Part shown: positions 41,295 through 53,170 of the stretch, in pieces
Layout: each line of letters begins with the position of its first letter
Numbering within the stretch: the stretch's first letter is position 1
Assembly (NCBI GenBank): GCA_051294375.1
Contig: CM119267.1
Coordinates: 25,683,293 to 25,747,292 of the forward strand
DNA length: 64,000 nucleotides
From: Paraspadella gotoi
Taxonomy: Eukaryota > Chaetognatha
Direction: 5' to 3'
Position numbers and translations under genes: made by a program
The notes under the pieces: model-generated
Database searches by the model: none
What the model was told of the DNA's origin: nothing
The model's input: only the letters and a program-made list of their open reading frames with translations

Positions 41295-41847
41295 AAAATA
41301 TATTAAAAAAATAAACTGATATTCGCTCTCGAGTGAGGTATCTAGCTTTAGAGATTTTTAATCCCTAAGATCTTCACGGAAAACTTTCTTCACTCGTTAT
41401 TAATTTTTTTTTGTAATGGAACTTGTAAAGTGACGTTTTATAATTACGGCGAAATTAAAGAGTAAAAGACCTTTGCTAGTTCTCTTCACATACACTTGTT
41501 TTTTATGTAATACGTACGTAGGATGTTGAATTTGTTGATCGATCCAAGTCTTAACTTTTCAGACTGAAGACAAAGTAGCAATTGCTCATTCCAGGAAAGA
41601 ACTTTGGTTAGCCTTTACTGCTATATTTTTTTTTTACAAATTAGTCCATTAGTCAATCATGCTCCCAGCTCAGTCCATTTTCGTATAGTCAATGCTTAGC
41701 TATGATATTTTAAAGTACTCTTCGCCAAACGCTATATGCCTTAAGCGGTTAATCGTCAACGTATCATTTTCGTTTCTTTGTTAATTTATTCATGTATTTG
41801 CGATGAATATTGTAATATAGATTTTGTTGAAAGCAGAGAAATGCAAA

Positions 41848-43546
41848 ATGTCCATCCACGAGCTGTTCTCCCGCATCGAATCCGTGCTGTCCAAGGAGAG
41901 GATTTTGACGAGGGTCTGCATGAGTCTCGACCTTGGACAAAACCGCATCATAATTGAGCCGCTAAAGACTTGGCAGCCAGAGACCCAAACGGAATGGAGG
42001 AAAGTATTTGAGGTGGAAATGGATGAGACGAACGGATTCGTGCCAAGACCCGACATTCCTAACTGGCTGCACTCTCGACTCGACGAAGACGTCGTCGCCA
42101 CCAAAAAAAATCTTCAGGAAGAAATGAAATGTTTTGAGAAGGACGCGATGGACGATGGGTGAGTTAAATCTTTCTTAGAATTTTTTGAATCTGGACTCTA
42201 ATAACCTTGTTTTTTGTTCGGCTGTGACCAGTATAAAAATTTGTTGGTTTTTCGTTTCCCTGAAGCTTTTCATTTAATACTCATAATAACCATTTAATAA
42301 TCTTTTTATTTTTCAGACTGCCGGCAGAATCAGTCCCGCCGGAACCTTTTCCATTCATCTTCGCTCCGCCGGACGGATCCGGTCTCGACCACGCCTCTTT
42401 TTCAGAAAGCCCTAGTTTCCTCCAAGACGCTGCCTCAGACATTTCACCCGCCATTTCCGCTCCCTCAGTCTCCCCTTCTGTCCCCATTCTCAAATGCAGC
42501 GTCTGTTACAAGATCTATCACTCCACCGTCGGCCTTCAGCGCCACGTCGCTCAGGAACACGGCGATGATGGAAAAGGGCCCTTCGTGTGTAGCCACTGCG
42601 GCCGCTCCTACCAATGGCGCGACAGCTTGAAGAGGCACGTCAAACTGGAGCACTCGAGCGGATCCGCGACCGGCTTCAAATGCGAGGTTTGCGGAAAAAA
42701 CTACCATTGGCGAGACAGTCTGGTCCGACATTGCAAAGACGAACATCCAGAGTCGACGACGACAACGAAGACCAACGGTGGAGGCTGCGCGGACGGAGGT
42801 AAAACAACTCCTAAGCCGGGCGTGAAGAGGAAGGCTGGGTCCAAACCCGGCCACGACACATCCGACGAATCTGTCTCTAGAACTCATGAACCCCGCGAAA
42901 CCCCGCAGGAAGCGAAACTCCACAACCGTCGTCGCGGGACTCCAAATCGCCAACGTCGCCTTTCCCCGACAACGACGACGCCGACGACGACGCTGAGCGG
43001 AGAAAAACGATCACCAAACTCGACGTCAAAGACGCCGACGACGAAGACGTCGAATTTCGAAGAATCGACGAGCCATCGGAATTGAGTGCTGACGATCACT
43101 CTGTTCCATTTAAAATCCAAACCCTAGACGCATTCAGTTCTTCACTCCCGCCTTCGTCGCGTCCAGACTCTCTCTCCTTCGACGAAGATCCAACTCCTGA
43201 ATCGCGAGATAACGCGGATCGAGCGTCGCCGGGCAACGCCTCCCTGAGGCCGCTCAACGTTGCCAAGAGACGAATCCCGGCTACCGTCGCTTTGAATCCC
43301 ATCCTCAAGTCTGTGCCAGTCGCCGAAAGAGTTCACAGGGGGAGCAGAGCCGACCAATTTAAAAAGAGATACGTTCTCAAAAACGGAAAAGTCTTCTGCT
43401 CTTCTTGTCAGAAATTTTTAAGCTGCAGCAACTGGCACAAGCATGAGGATTCGATCCACATGCGGATCATCTATCAGTGCGACAAGTGTGATAAAAACTT
43501 TAAATGGAAAAATAATCTTATGCGTCATCAAGAAGTTTATCATTAA
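41848..43546 (+). CDS. C2H2 zinc-finger protein, five fingers
   Basis: Exons 41848-42158, 42317-42798, 42909-43546 (476 codons; phases 2 and 1). The last intron (110 bp, GTAAAA...CCCGCAG) is inferred because the first frame ends at 43085 while the second frame is open only from 42881, and the join restores phase exactly. The N-terminal ~105 residues form a helical domain with no match I know (IHELFSRIESVLSKERILTR). Fingers are CSVC...H.AQEH, CSHC...H.KLEH, CEVC...H.KDEH, then, after an acidic/Ser-rich linker, CSSC...HEDSIH and CDKC...HQEVYH. Fingers 2 and 3 share YQWRDSL/YHWRDSL and look like a duplication. The last finger ends six residues before the stop. It is probably a DNA-binding regulator. 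Confidence 0.82.
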
Positions 43547-44070
43547 AAACAATCCCCAAAAGTCATATTCTCCCGTCGCTTGGCCTTATTGACTTAACAT
43601 CGTTGTTGACTTATCACTTGCACTGACTTTTCAGAATTTCGGAATTAACGTGACATAATTTGGATTTTTTTTTCGCATGTTTTGACTGTGAACGCTATTT
43701 TGACTCCCACGACTGATTCACATTTAGAATTACATTCATTTTTCAAATTGATGCCTTTTTTCTTTTTTTTTTTTGTTCGATCTCGTAACTCGATGATCAT
43801 TTTTATGTCAACTTTAGCTGTAATGAGACGGAAAAATTGCCGCTCATAAAGTGACTCATTCTTAATAAGACCTTTTCTCATTTACGTGTTATTATTGTCA
43901 GCGTCTTCGTTCCTATTTCACTTTTTTTAAGTTAGTACTCTTTCAAAAGTTTGTTAACGTAAATAAAAATTGGCGTCAATTGTCATTCATGATTCATCAT
44001 TGATATAACAAAAAGCAGCAAACTGAGTCTTAATCAATAGACAATATCACTTAAAGTTTGCAAATTAAAA
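43547..44070. other. Spacer, nothing recognised
   Basis: 524 bp of AT-rich sequence between the zinc-finger gene and the small membrane protein gene. No exon, repeat or RNA gene is seen. Confidence 0.5.
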
Positions 44071-44295
44071 ATGACTTGGCAGTGGAAGGAGCTGCGAGTG
44101 ATTCCGATCTTTGCGGGTCTCATAGCATTTTGCCATTATGGATGGTTCAAGTTGCAGTTCAACGAGAAACTCACGCCGAAAGAAAACCAAAGAACGGAAT
44201 TCTTAGGTTACAATTTCGAACATTTACAACCCAAGAGAAAAATTAAAGAGGATTCGGCGACGTCTCAAGAAATTAATCAGATTTCAAAGACTTGA
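44071..44295 (+). CDS. Small single-pass membrane protein, possibly mitochondrial (SMIM20-like?)
   Basis: 74 codons in one exon, ATG in AAAAATGACTTGG. Residues ~10-26 (VIPIFAGLIAFCHYGWF) form one membrane segment near the N terminus, followed by a charged, hydrophilic tail (KLTPKENQRTEFLGYNFEHL). The layout resembles SMIM20/MITRAC7, a mitochondrial inner-membrane factor in cytochrome oxidase assembly (short N terminus, one TM, Arg/Glu-rich tail with a GI/GY..E..QP pattern), but identity is low and I only offer this as a possibility. The coiled-coil gene starts 149 bp after the stop. Confidence 0.5.
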   Translation: MTWQWKELRVIPIFAGLIAFCHYGWFKLQFNEKLTPKENQRTEFLGYNFEHLQPKRKIKEDSATSQEINQISKT

Positions 44296-44444
44296 TAATC
44301 GGACAAATTTTAAAGCTGGTGGACGTTGCTGATGTTTTAATCTTGTTTGTTATTAGAACAGAAATTGCCTCAAATATTTTTTGCAACTCGAAGATTATTT
44401 GGCAATTTGAATTTCTTAGGCACTCTTTCTTAATAAAAAACAAT

Positions 44445-46203
44445 ATGACGGAGCTCAGAGATCCAGAAGAATTGTACCGTCAATTCGATCATTGGACAAT
44501 GTTCGTTGACGAGAGCATGATGCATTATGAGCATTTGCAAGAAAAATGTGGTAATTACGAAGAGAAGTTGCGGAAAAGTAGAGACGAGAACGAAAGTGAA
44601 AGAAAGTTAGAAGATACCTTTATCAAAGCAACGGAACGTCTTAATTCAACGGCGAAAAAGGTAAGGTACATGCTCGCATTAAAAATTTTCGACTTAAGAA
44701 TCGTTGAAATTTTATTGAAAAATTATCAAGGCTGCCGAGGACCACTTTCGCTTGTTGGAATTAGAAGAGCTTCATGAATCTGTACAGTCGCAACTGCAGA
44801 GAGCCAACGAATCAATCACAGAATTGAAAAGAGAATCCGCAAAAAGGGAGAGAGAATTCGAGATATGTTTAAAAAAAGAAAAGGAAGATCGCGAGAAGGA
44901 ATTGAGTGGAATCCAAGCAGAATGGCGGAAGCAATTACTGGTTAAGTTTTATAATTTTTAAAATTGATCAATCTGTCGATCAATAGATAAATCATGATTG
45001 CAGGATCTGAAGAACGACTCGGTGAAAGAGAAGGCGGCTCACGAAATTCTTGTTGCAGAAATGAAGGATTCTTTTTTAGAAGAGAAGGCGAAGATGATAT
45101 CAGACTTTCAATCGGAACTACGAAGAGAAATGAACCAAGTAGAAGAACGGCTGAAGAAGGAGAATGACCTTCGATTGCAGGATTTCATTCATCGATTGGA
45201 AACGAAAAACAAAAATGAGGTTTGTACAATGTACATTGTATTATGTACATTGTACAATTTGTACACGCATCATCTTAAATTTTAGATACTTTTTTCTAGG
45301 AGTGGATGCTTTACAAGAACGAACAACGTAAGGTCGCTTGGGAAAAAGAAAAAGCTAAATATCTCAAAGAAATCGACGAGCTCAAGGTAGTGTGTAAATT
45401 AAATTATGAGTCTTGAGACACGAGTATCTCTTCAATTTATTTTAAAGTAAAAAAGACCATTCTGTTTAAAGTTTTTACCATTTTCATTATTGCTGAAAAA
45501 ATTTACAAAAGACTGAAAAGTTAAAAACTTAAAATTTTTCCAATTTAGCCTGATTCTTTTTTTTTTTTTTTTTTTTTTGTAAGAAAGGGAAAGAAAACCA
45601 TGTATAAAAATGTATAAAAATATATATTGTAACTTTTTTACAGATGTTAAAAATGTTTTTTTCTCAGTCTCAAGCTGAACCTCCGAGCAAAAGAAAAGCG
45701 AATAGAAACGGGCGCTCAGTGCAGGATAAACGTGTTTCATGGAACGAAAATCTGGTTTCAAAAGGAATTTTAAAAAAAAATTCAATGTTGGAGTCTTCGG
45801 AAGGTATAAATTTTAAGTACTATGTAATTAAAATATCTGTGACTAAAGTGTAATTTTTTCATTAAAAGAAAACAAATGAATTACGTTGGCCAATAGTGCA
45901 AAAATCGTGGAAAAGTCCGTTATGCTCTAAACAGGAAACAAACTTGGGTCTCTAATAAAACATTATTTTATTCTACTTTTTTCTCAAGGTTCGTGGAAAA
46001 CTGACGATGAGAAAAACGAGGCTTTCGCTGGGCCACTCGATCCTAAGTTCAGCGTAAAAAGAAATGAAGGCGACGACGACGATTTTCTCCAATCGATTAA
46101 AACTCACAAAGCCATCGGACGGTCGGGCCCGATTCCCGCGCTCGACGGTCATCGTCGACCCAAAGCCGCCAAGGCCAGGGTCGATCAATCCGACTTGTCA
46201 TGA
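44445..46203 (+). CDS. Coiled-coil protein with a PP1-docking-like motif
   Basis: Exons 44445-44660, 44731-44940, 45004-45219, 45300-45386, 45668-45803, 45989-46203 (359 codons); all junctions agree in phase. Residues ~1-240 are an almost continuous coiled coil (EELYRQFDHWTMFVDESMMH, then ELHESVQSQLQRANESITEL). After it comes a basic stretch with KRVSWNENLVSKGILKK: RVSW fits the RVxF class that binds protein phosphatase 1. The C terminus is acidic then basic (DDDDFLQSIKTHK, RRPKAAKARVDQSD). A second in-frame acceptor at 45641-45643 would add eight residues. I do not recognise the family; a cytoskeletal, centrosomal or meiotic protein is possible but unproven. Confidence 0.78.
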
Positions 46204-47080
46204 TTCTCTTTTATCAATCAACTGACAAGTTTGAGCAAACAATGCCGGATCTGCCCACGATCATTAGAGGTAAGCAGCTGATCAGATAATTAACTAATTA
46301 ATATTATTTTTTTATCGAGCCAGACGGGGCAAAGCCCGTCCTGGCTAGATTTTGTTTCGGTTTAGCTTTCGTTCACGCTTTTTTGAAATCATGGCTATTG
46401 AAAGTGTGATATCATAGGGAGTTAAAATTTTATGTATGTCTTCTAATCATCAAGTTTTTAATAATTCAATATTCGTATTTGTTTATGTTTTATTTACCAA
46501 AACAAAAACGTTTTAATTATATCGCTTTCTTTTTTTTATAATTATATGTCGCTCTTTTTCTCCGTCACTGCTTCTTCTGATTTGTCTAAGAACGAGTTCC
46601 GGCCTCTGGTTGAACTCTGACCAAAACCAAAATAGCTAGACACAGCCTGAATACGAGATAAAAATATCCAAATTTTTTGGACAGATTGCTAAAAAAAATA
46701 GCTAGATTTTTATTAACTTGTTATTTTACATAAGAAATTATCGTCTATAAAGCAAAATAGCATGATTTTGTTTACTATTTTAATCTATGAAAGTACACAG
46801 AAAACAAATATAACACATTATTCACGTTCAGCATGCAAGTTTTACAAAAGTAAGAACAGTCAGTGAGTGATAAAAACGCGTTTTTAAAAAATTAAAAGTT
46901 TTGGGTCTTTTTGTGATCATACATTGACTGATTGAAGTTATCCATCATAAGTGGAAGTGGCTTAAAGATAGCATAGGACTGGCCAATGGCCATTAGAGTG
47001 GAGCACTTGGGAACATAAATCTTATTTGAGTGCACAAACAAGGATATTTAGATGTGAGATCGTATGATTAAAGAGTACAA
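46204..47080. other. Spacer with DNA-element end
   Basis: 46235-46260 (GAGCAAACAATGCCGGATCT) is the right end of the AGTCGGATCTGCT family. A hairpin at 46316-46346 resembles 9658-9697. 46530-46610 resembles 2830-2890. No gene is seen. Confidence 0.5.
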
Positions 47081-47084
47081 AAAA

Positions 47085-48480
47085 TATTTTACTTGTATTG
47101 TTTGGGGAACAGTATCATTAATTACAATATATTTATAGTAATATCCTTAGAAAATAATAAATTTTCAAAATAATTTTTTATTAAAAATTTCAATACTTTC
47201 AGTATCAAAAATGGAAAAAATGTATCCTACTTTTTTATGCTCTGTAGTAGAAACTATTATATGATGAAACGTTTTAGTCATTTTTCGCAGCTTTAACCTA
47301 AAAATATTATAAAACATATTTTACAAAAGTTTTTCAGTTTTTTGCAGCGTATCCAAAACAGTTCTTAAAATTGAAAAAAATATGATTTTTAAATTTTATG
47401 ATTTTATAGGGATATTACTATAAATAAAATTCAATTAATGATACTTTTATGCAAAATTTAATTGAAAAGGGGCTTAATTATTTTCTATTACATATACATT
47501 GGCAGCCAAAAAACATTGTTCCATCGCTCAATCTTTTCATCACTCCACCCTACTGCCATTCCCCCTCAGACCTTCGCGTATCAATAAGATAGCCTCTACT
47601 TCTGAAATAGCAAGCGAGTTGCGTTGTTTATTTTTAACGACGCCCATGATGCTAAAAATTCTTTCAACAGTAGCATTGGAAATACATGGTGACAATTTTA
47701 CAAGCGCCGGTATAAAAAGGCTGTCATTTTCAAACCACTGGTTATTTCATTAATTTAAAAAATTAGTTGAGTAGATCATATTAAAGTAATTTATGTGTTC
47801 ACATTTTATATTGATCAGTTAAGATATGCCTTGACAATGAGTGGAGAAAGTTGGCTTGTAAAATCGGGTTTCATTTTCCAACTCACTGTTTTTAAATTCA
47901 ATTTTTTTTTTACTTTCAGCACTTTTTTAAACAAAGTATATATATATATTACAGTATTTGTAAGTACGTCATTCTTTTTAGATTTAAAAGGGCTTTCAGA
48001 AGATAATAAAATTTTTTTTTTTTCAAATTTTTTTAGAAAACTTACTGAAAGTAAGAGAAAAAAATTGAAAAAAAGTGAGTTGGAAAATGAAACCCGATTT
48101 TACAATTTGAACAAATAAATTACTTTAATATGATCTACTTAATTAATTTTTAAAATCAATGAAATAACCACTGGTTTGTAAATGACAGCGTTTTTTTCCC
48201 GCGCTTGTAAAATTGTCACCATGTAGGTAGACAAAGAAGAGATCCCGCGACCATTGTTAATTCTGGGAAAAGTTTTTCATCTCCAATTTTTACTTTTGCA
48301 ACTGCAGACCAAAAATCTAGCATTGGAGTGAGTGGACTGGTGCCTTGCACATCGAGAGCAGTGTGACGGAGTTGACGCATTGAAATTGAGGCGAGGAAGA
48401 CGAGATATATGTTGTCAATTACAATTTGTAAATATTTTAGAGAAATAGGTAGCTTTTAAAGGCCCTCAAGGTGCCGACCA
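47085..48480 (-). pseudogene. hAT transposase C-terminal remnant, split by an inverted duplication
   Basis: Minus strand, 48420-48230: MLDFWSAVAKVKIGDEKLFP then ELTMVAGSLL, the part just before the hAT dimerisation core. Minus strand, 47745-47570: SPCISNATVERIFSIMGVVK then NKQRNSL and EAILLIRE, the dimerisation core itself. Between them 47690-47920 and 48020-48225 are inverted copies of each other, repeating the HWFENDSLFIPALVKLSP region in opposite orientation. 47085-47560 is the family's 3' non-coding end. No N-terminal zinc finger or catalytic part is left, so it is inactive. Confidence 0.75.
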
Positions 48481-48589
48481 AATTCAAATTATAATGGGAA
48501 CAGCATTAAACTAATTCAATATTGGTATTAATTATTGTATTAAAATATTTTTTTGCAAAAATGTTCCGAACCATGAGTAATTCGCTAAT

Positions 48590-49080
48590 TAATATTATTA
48601 TATTGCTATATAATGTCAAAAAATTTTTTTGGATATTTTAATTTTTTTAATTGATTCTGATAGAGCTTAAAAAGTTAAGCAAAAAATATAATTACAACTT
48701 TTTAAAATTTTGATGTTTTATTACTAAAAATTAGTAAAAACTATTAAAATCATCAAATGATGATGATGATTTTTTAAGGTTTTTCCCAATTTTGACCCAC
48801 TTATCATCAAAATATTGAAAAAAGAATTATACTTTGTGTAGACAACTTTTTATAAGCTATCTGAATCTGCTTTTAAAAATATAAAATTTTTTAAAAAAAT
48901 TTTGACATTTCCTATCTATAAATAAATATTAAAAAATTAATTACTAATGCTTCTAGCCATTTTTGAAAATTTTGGTCCATTGAAAGTTTTCTCAGAAATG
49001 TATAAAGTTTCATTTGGAAAGGTTCCCAAATCAAACTTCTGACCCACCCCATTGACAAAGTTTGGCTCTACCTAAAGCCG
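48590..49080. repeat. Dispersed repeat, inverted relative to 11.1-11.7 kb
   Basis: AATTATACTTTGTGTAGACA, CTTTTTATAAGCTATCTGAA and CATTGAAAGTTTTCTC are the complement of blocks at 11400-11550, in reversed order. Class unknown. From 49081 to 50433 I see only AT-rich sequence. Confidence 0.55.
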
Positions 49081-50433
49081 CAAGTAATTAATATTGTCTA
49101 TTGTCTTTCTGTGTCTGTCTTTTTCTGTACGATCTCTTGCGTGATCGTTCGTTTTAAGGCCTGGGATCATTCAAACAAGAATTGCATAAAAGCTTTGTAC
49201 AATCTATTATTATGTCAAAGAAAGTGTATTCCCTTCACGTTTCAAAAAAAAAAAACTCTAAATTTGATTAAGGTTCAGCTTCAAGAGGCAACTAAAAATC
49301 GGGCAATTTTTTTTATCAGTAAACCTTAAAAATTTCATCCAACACGGTAAAGTCATTTTTAAACGCAAATTTTTAATTTTTTTTTTCAATTAACAGCACC
49401 TACCTCAGTGTAATACTAACAACTAAAACCAAGTCATTCCAATTATGTTATAGAATCAATTAATGATGAAAACATAAACGTTTATGTAGAGAGAGAGCAG
49501 AACGCTTATATGAGGATGTCTAATATCATTTTATTACAAAAAAGAATGATTAAAAATTGTAAAATTTTAAAATTCAAAGACATTCGTCCCCTGGCATCTG
49601 AAGTTGGGTCCACTTTGATAACAACCCTCAATGGTGCCCATGACTGCCACAGATTCCACAGACGAACCAGCCTCATGCTCTGCTTTTGACATTTAGTTTC
49701 TGTTCCCCAGGTTCAAAACTGGTTCAAAACAAGACTGAGAAAAAAAAATAAATAAACACTTTGCAGCATTCCTCCTTGTTTACTGACTGCTTTCCCCAGC
49801 CACAGCCATTTGTTAATTTAAAAAAAATTGTACAAAATTTGGATAAAACTTTAAAGATCGGTTAAAGCCATCATTTAAACTACAAATGAAAATAGATTTC
49901 GGAAAAGCGTATTGATTTTAAAGTTCTTTGCTCGACTTTCAGTTCTGTAAAATCTACAGAAAAAAAAAAATAAAAAAATAAATAAATAAAAAAGAGTTGG
50001 AGCTAAAACCGTTTGAAATAAAAATAAACTAAAATTATTTTTTATAAGTATGGAAAGGTGGGAGAAATTCTATGAGAGGGATTTTGGAAAATGTTACTAG
50101 TTTTCAAGATATTTAGAATTTAATGCCAAAATTTTCTTATTCTTTTTTTTTTCTTATGAAGATAAGTGAATTTGAAAAATCCCTCTCATAGAATTGGGAC
50201 CCTTGTCCTCAAGTAAATTTATGTAAATTTCATGAAAATCCCTTTAGCCGTTTGGCCGCAACTCTTCCGAAAGGTTTCTTTTATTTTATATAGTATTATA
50301 AAATTCGAAAAAACAGCAATGGATTCGAAGAGAAGATAAAGTGAATACATTTTCAGAATCAACTGGACCTCTACTTTTCGAATATAAGCTTATTAATCCT
50401 AATTATAACTTTTGGCCAGTGATCCCAGGCCTT

Positions 50434-52462
50434 AAGTCGGATCTGCTTATAAGCAGATCCCGTCTCTATAATTCACTTTGTCGGTCTGCCTCCTCAATCT
50501 TGTCGGACATTAACTTATTTCATGTCAGAACATCGAATTATGATAAATTATGCAAAGAAAACGATGTCCGTCCCACCTTAACAAAAAACACCCTTTACTC
50601 GTGATTGGATGGATGGATTGGAATGAAATTTTGTATGTGGTTAGGAAAGTGTGTGATTGAGCTGGATATGAATTATGAAGTTTCGATGGAATCGTCCGAG
50701 TGGAAATGAGTTTAAATGAAAAAAAACAAAAAAATATATTTCATTATTTGAACACCAATTACTCCTAAGTGAATGGGGCAATTGACCTGAAATTTTGTAT
50801 GTGGGTAGGAAAGCTGTTAATCAAGTTTCGACGGAATCGTTTGAGTGGAAATGAGTTTAAATGGAAAAAAAATAAAAACCTTTTCACTAATTGATTATGC
50901 TTTTTTTTATATTAAATGTAAATGCAAGATGTATAAATTAATCAAATAATTAATCAGTCAATTAATCAATCAAAACAAAAATTTCAGATCAAGTTAATTG
51001 ACTAATGTGGCGGTATATTCGTTTTTTTCCCTGATTTTTTTATTAATTTTTTTTTATAGTGGGATCTGGCTTGATTTTTTTATTCGTGTCAAAATCGTTT
51101 TCCACTTTGTCTTGCCTCTCAATCACAAAACAACAATCTCAATCACAAAATTAATTAATTAATTAATTACCAGAATTACCAATTCTCCTCTTCCTCTTCT
51201 TTCCTCCTCCTCCTGCCCCTCAGTATATTTTGTCTAGCGATACATTCTCTAGTTTCTACTCTTCGCGAAATATACTATTATTTTCCCTCTATTTCCTCAC
51301 GCCTTCAATACCCCTCAAGATTACAAATAATAATTAATTAATGCAGCTTGAATTTACATTTAATATAAAAAAAATCATAATCAAATAGTGAAATAGATGG
51401 TTTGTTTTTTCTATTTTAACTCATTTCCACTTGGACGATTCCATCGAAATATGGTGGACTAAAATTCACCAACCGTTCATCAGCGGCCATTGGTGCCGGA
51501 GGCAAGTCATTCGCCTCCCAACCCAAAGGTCCGGGGTTCTAGCCCGGTGGCGGCCTAGCAGTTAAGAGGGATGGGGCGCTTAACCCGCCTGTAACATGGT
51601 GTTACAGCCTGATCCGAAGCTCAGGGACTGCTTATATAGAACGGTTCTGTCATTAACACTTATCAATAATTACTGTCTCTTCATTAGTGAGGCCGACTTC
51701 CGAACACAACAGCAACAACACTTTCAGGCAACAGGCCTCAACCTGGCGATGCACTTTCCGTCAACAACTCATCAGGCAACATGCCTCAACTTGGTGACGC
51801 ACTTTCCACCAACAACAATTCACTGAAGAGACGCAACAGATTTCTCCCTACGGGAGGGGGGGATGTATGGTGGACTAAAATCCACCAACCGTTCATCAGC
51901 AGCCATTGGTGCCGGAGGCAAGTCATTCGCCTCCCAACCCAAAGGTCTGGGGTTCTAGCCCGGTTGCCGCCTAGCAGTTAAGAGGAACGGGTCGCTTAAC
52001 CCGGCTGTAACCTGGTGTTACAGCCTAATCCGAAGCTCAGGGACTGCTTATATTGAACGGTTCTGTCACTAACACAACAATTATTACTGTCTCTTTAGAA
52101 ACTTTATTTCCTGCTCAATCAGACACTTTCCTACCCATATACAAAATTTGAAGTCAATCGCCCCATTCATTGGCGGTCAAATAGTGAAATATATTTTTTT
52201 TGTTTTTTCCATTTCCACTCGGACGATTCCATCGAAACTTTATTTCCAGCTCAATCACACACTTTCCTACCCACACACAAAATTTTATTCCAATCCATCC
52301 ATCAAATCACGAGTAATTGGTGTTTTTTGCGAAGGTGGGACGGACGGACGGACATTATTTTTTTTGCATAGTTTATCACAATTCGATGTTCTGACAAGAT
52401 TAGGGGTCAGACCGACAAAGTAAATTATAGAGCCGGAATCTGCTGTAAGCAGAACCGGCTAA
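50434..52462. mobile_element. AGTCGGATCTGCT-family DNA element with nested TRIM
   Basis: Left end AGTCGGATCTGCTTATAAGC then ATAATTCACTTTGTCGGTCT; right end AGACCGACAAAGTAAATTAT then AATCTGCTGTAAGCAGAACC. They are inverted copies of ~50 bp, with the terminal hairpin. Subterminal repeats include TTTCGATGGAATCGTCCGAG and CACACTTTCCTACCC in several copies and both orientations. No transposase is seen. A family-A TRIM has inserted at 51450-52098 (flanked by GAAA on both sides). Confidence 0.65.
51450..52098 (+). mobile_element. Complete miniature LTR element (TRIM), family A
   Basis: Direct repeats 51450-51682 and 51867-52098 flank a 184-bp interior. The interior begins TTAGTGAGGCCGACTTCCGA, which is similar to the primer-binding-site region of family B, and ends with the purine tract CGGGAGGGGGGGA (51851-51863) just before TGTATGGTGG of the second repeat. 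The LTRs end CTCTTCA/CTCTTTA. GAAA flanks both sides. Inside, a ~50-bp unit (GCAACAGGCCTCAACCTGGC) is duplicated. Each LTR has tRNA-like box A/B sequences. There is no coding capacity. Confidence 0.7.
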
Positions 52463-53170
52463 AAATGTGATTTTGGTAAATTCATTATTAAATTCACAAA
52501 ATCATTAGGAAAGCCTCCGATTTAGTACGAAAGTTTTATTCTTTCTCGGGATCTTAATCTCGCCGCTGCACTTTATAAAGCTTCTTTTGAATCAAGTGGT
52601 CCTGTTCTAGGGATAGTTGGAATAAGTCATGTCGCAAGAATAATTGCAAATTGGAACAATAATTAAAATAAATAAAAATAATAAAATTTAAAAAAATAAT
52701 AATAATAAAAATTAAAAATAATAATAATAACAAATAATAAATAATCGAGAGTATCATTTCCTTTAATTGTATTGTATTGAATTTACTAAACCTGGAGACC
52801 TCTGTGACTCCTCTAAGAGTGTCATTTTCATTTAACTGGAGGAAAAAGAGTAGGTTAAAAATACTACTGTCACTGTTCTTTAAACTATATATTGTTTTAT
52901 CGTCAATTTTTTGTGGTTTTATTACATTTACAATTTTACATAGATTGATTTGACCGATTTAAATTTAGAAAAAGATGAAAACATTGAATTAAAAGGAAGC
53001 ATAACAGTGATTATTATTGTGAAACTGTCATTAATAAATTACTATACCATATGATTCTGTGCAGTCAACAATCGTGCTTTTTGAAACTCAGGTATTGTTA
53101 TGTACCCGTAAATATTTTTAATTAACTTTTAAATCATTATTTGCTTGTCAACTTTTTTTCAGAATTCGAA

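Larger units (their letters stand above)
40924..41345. repeat. Direct repeat flanking the gap
   Basis: 40930-40972 (AATATTGGCTCTCGAGTGAG, GTATCTA) recurs at 41303-41344 (GATATTCGCTCTCGAGTGAG, GTATCTA). The two copies bracket the palindromic tandem array and the N gap. Confidence 0.65.
38975..41847. other. Repeat-rich spacer with an assembly gap
   Basis: No gene seen. 39290-39830 is related to 47085-47560, the sequence next to the hAT coding remnant, so it is probably a hAT 3' end. An open frame at 40548-40874 has AT-driven composition and no recognisable protein. Tandem repeats and a 10-N gap are listed separately. Confidence 0.5.

Noticed and set aside
42585-43085. Zinc-finger gene ending at 43085 as a separate gene from the one starting at 43082
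   Set aside because: A 110-bp intron with good splice sites joins both frames in phase, and fingers continue on the far side.
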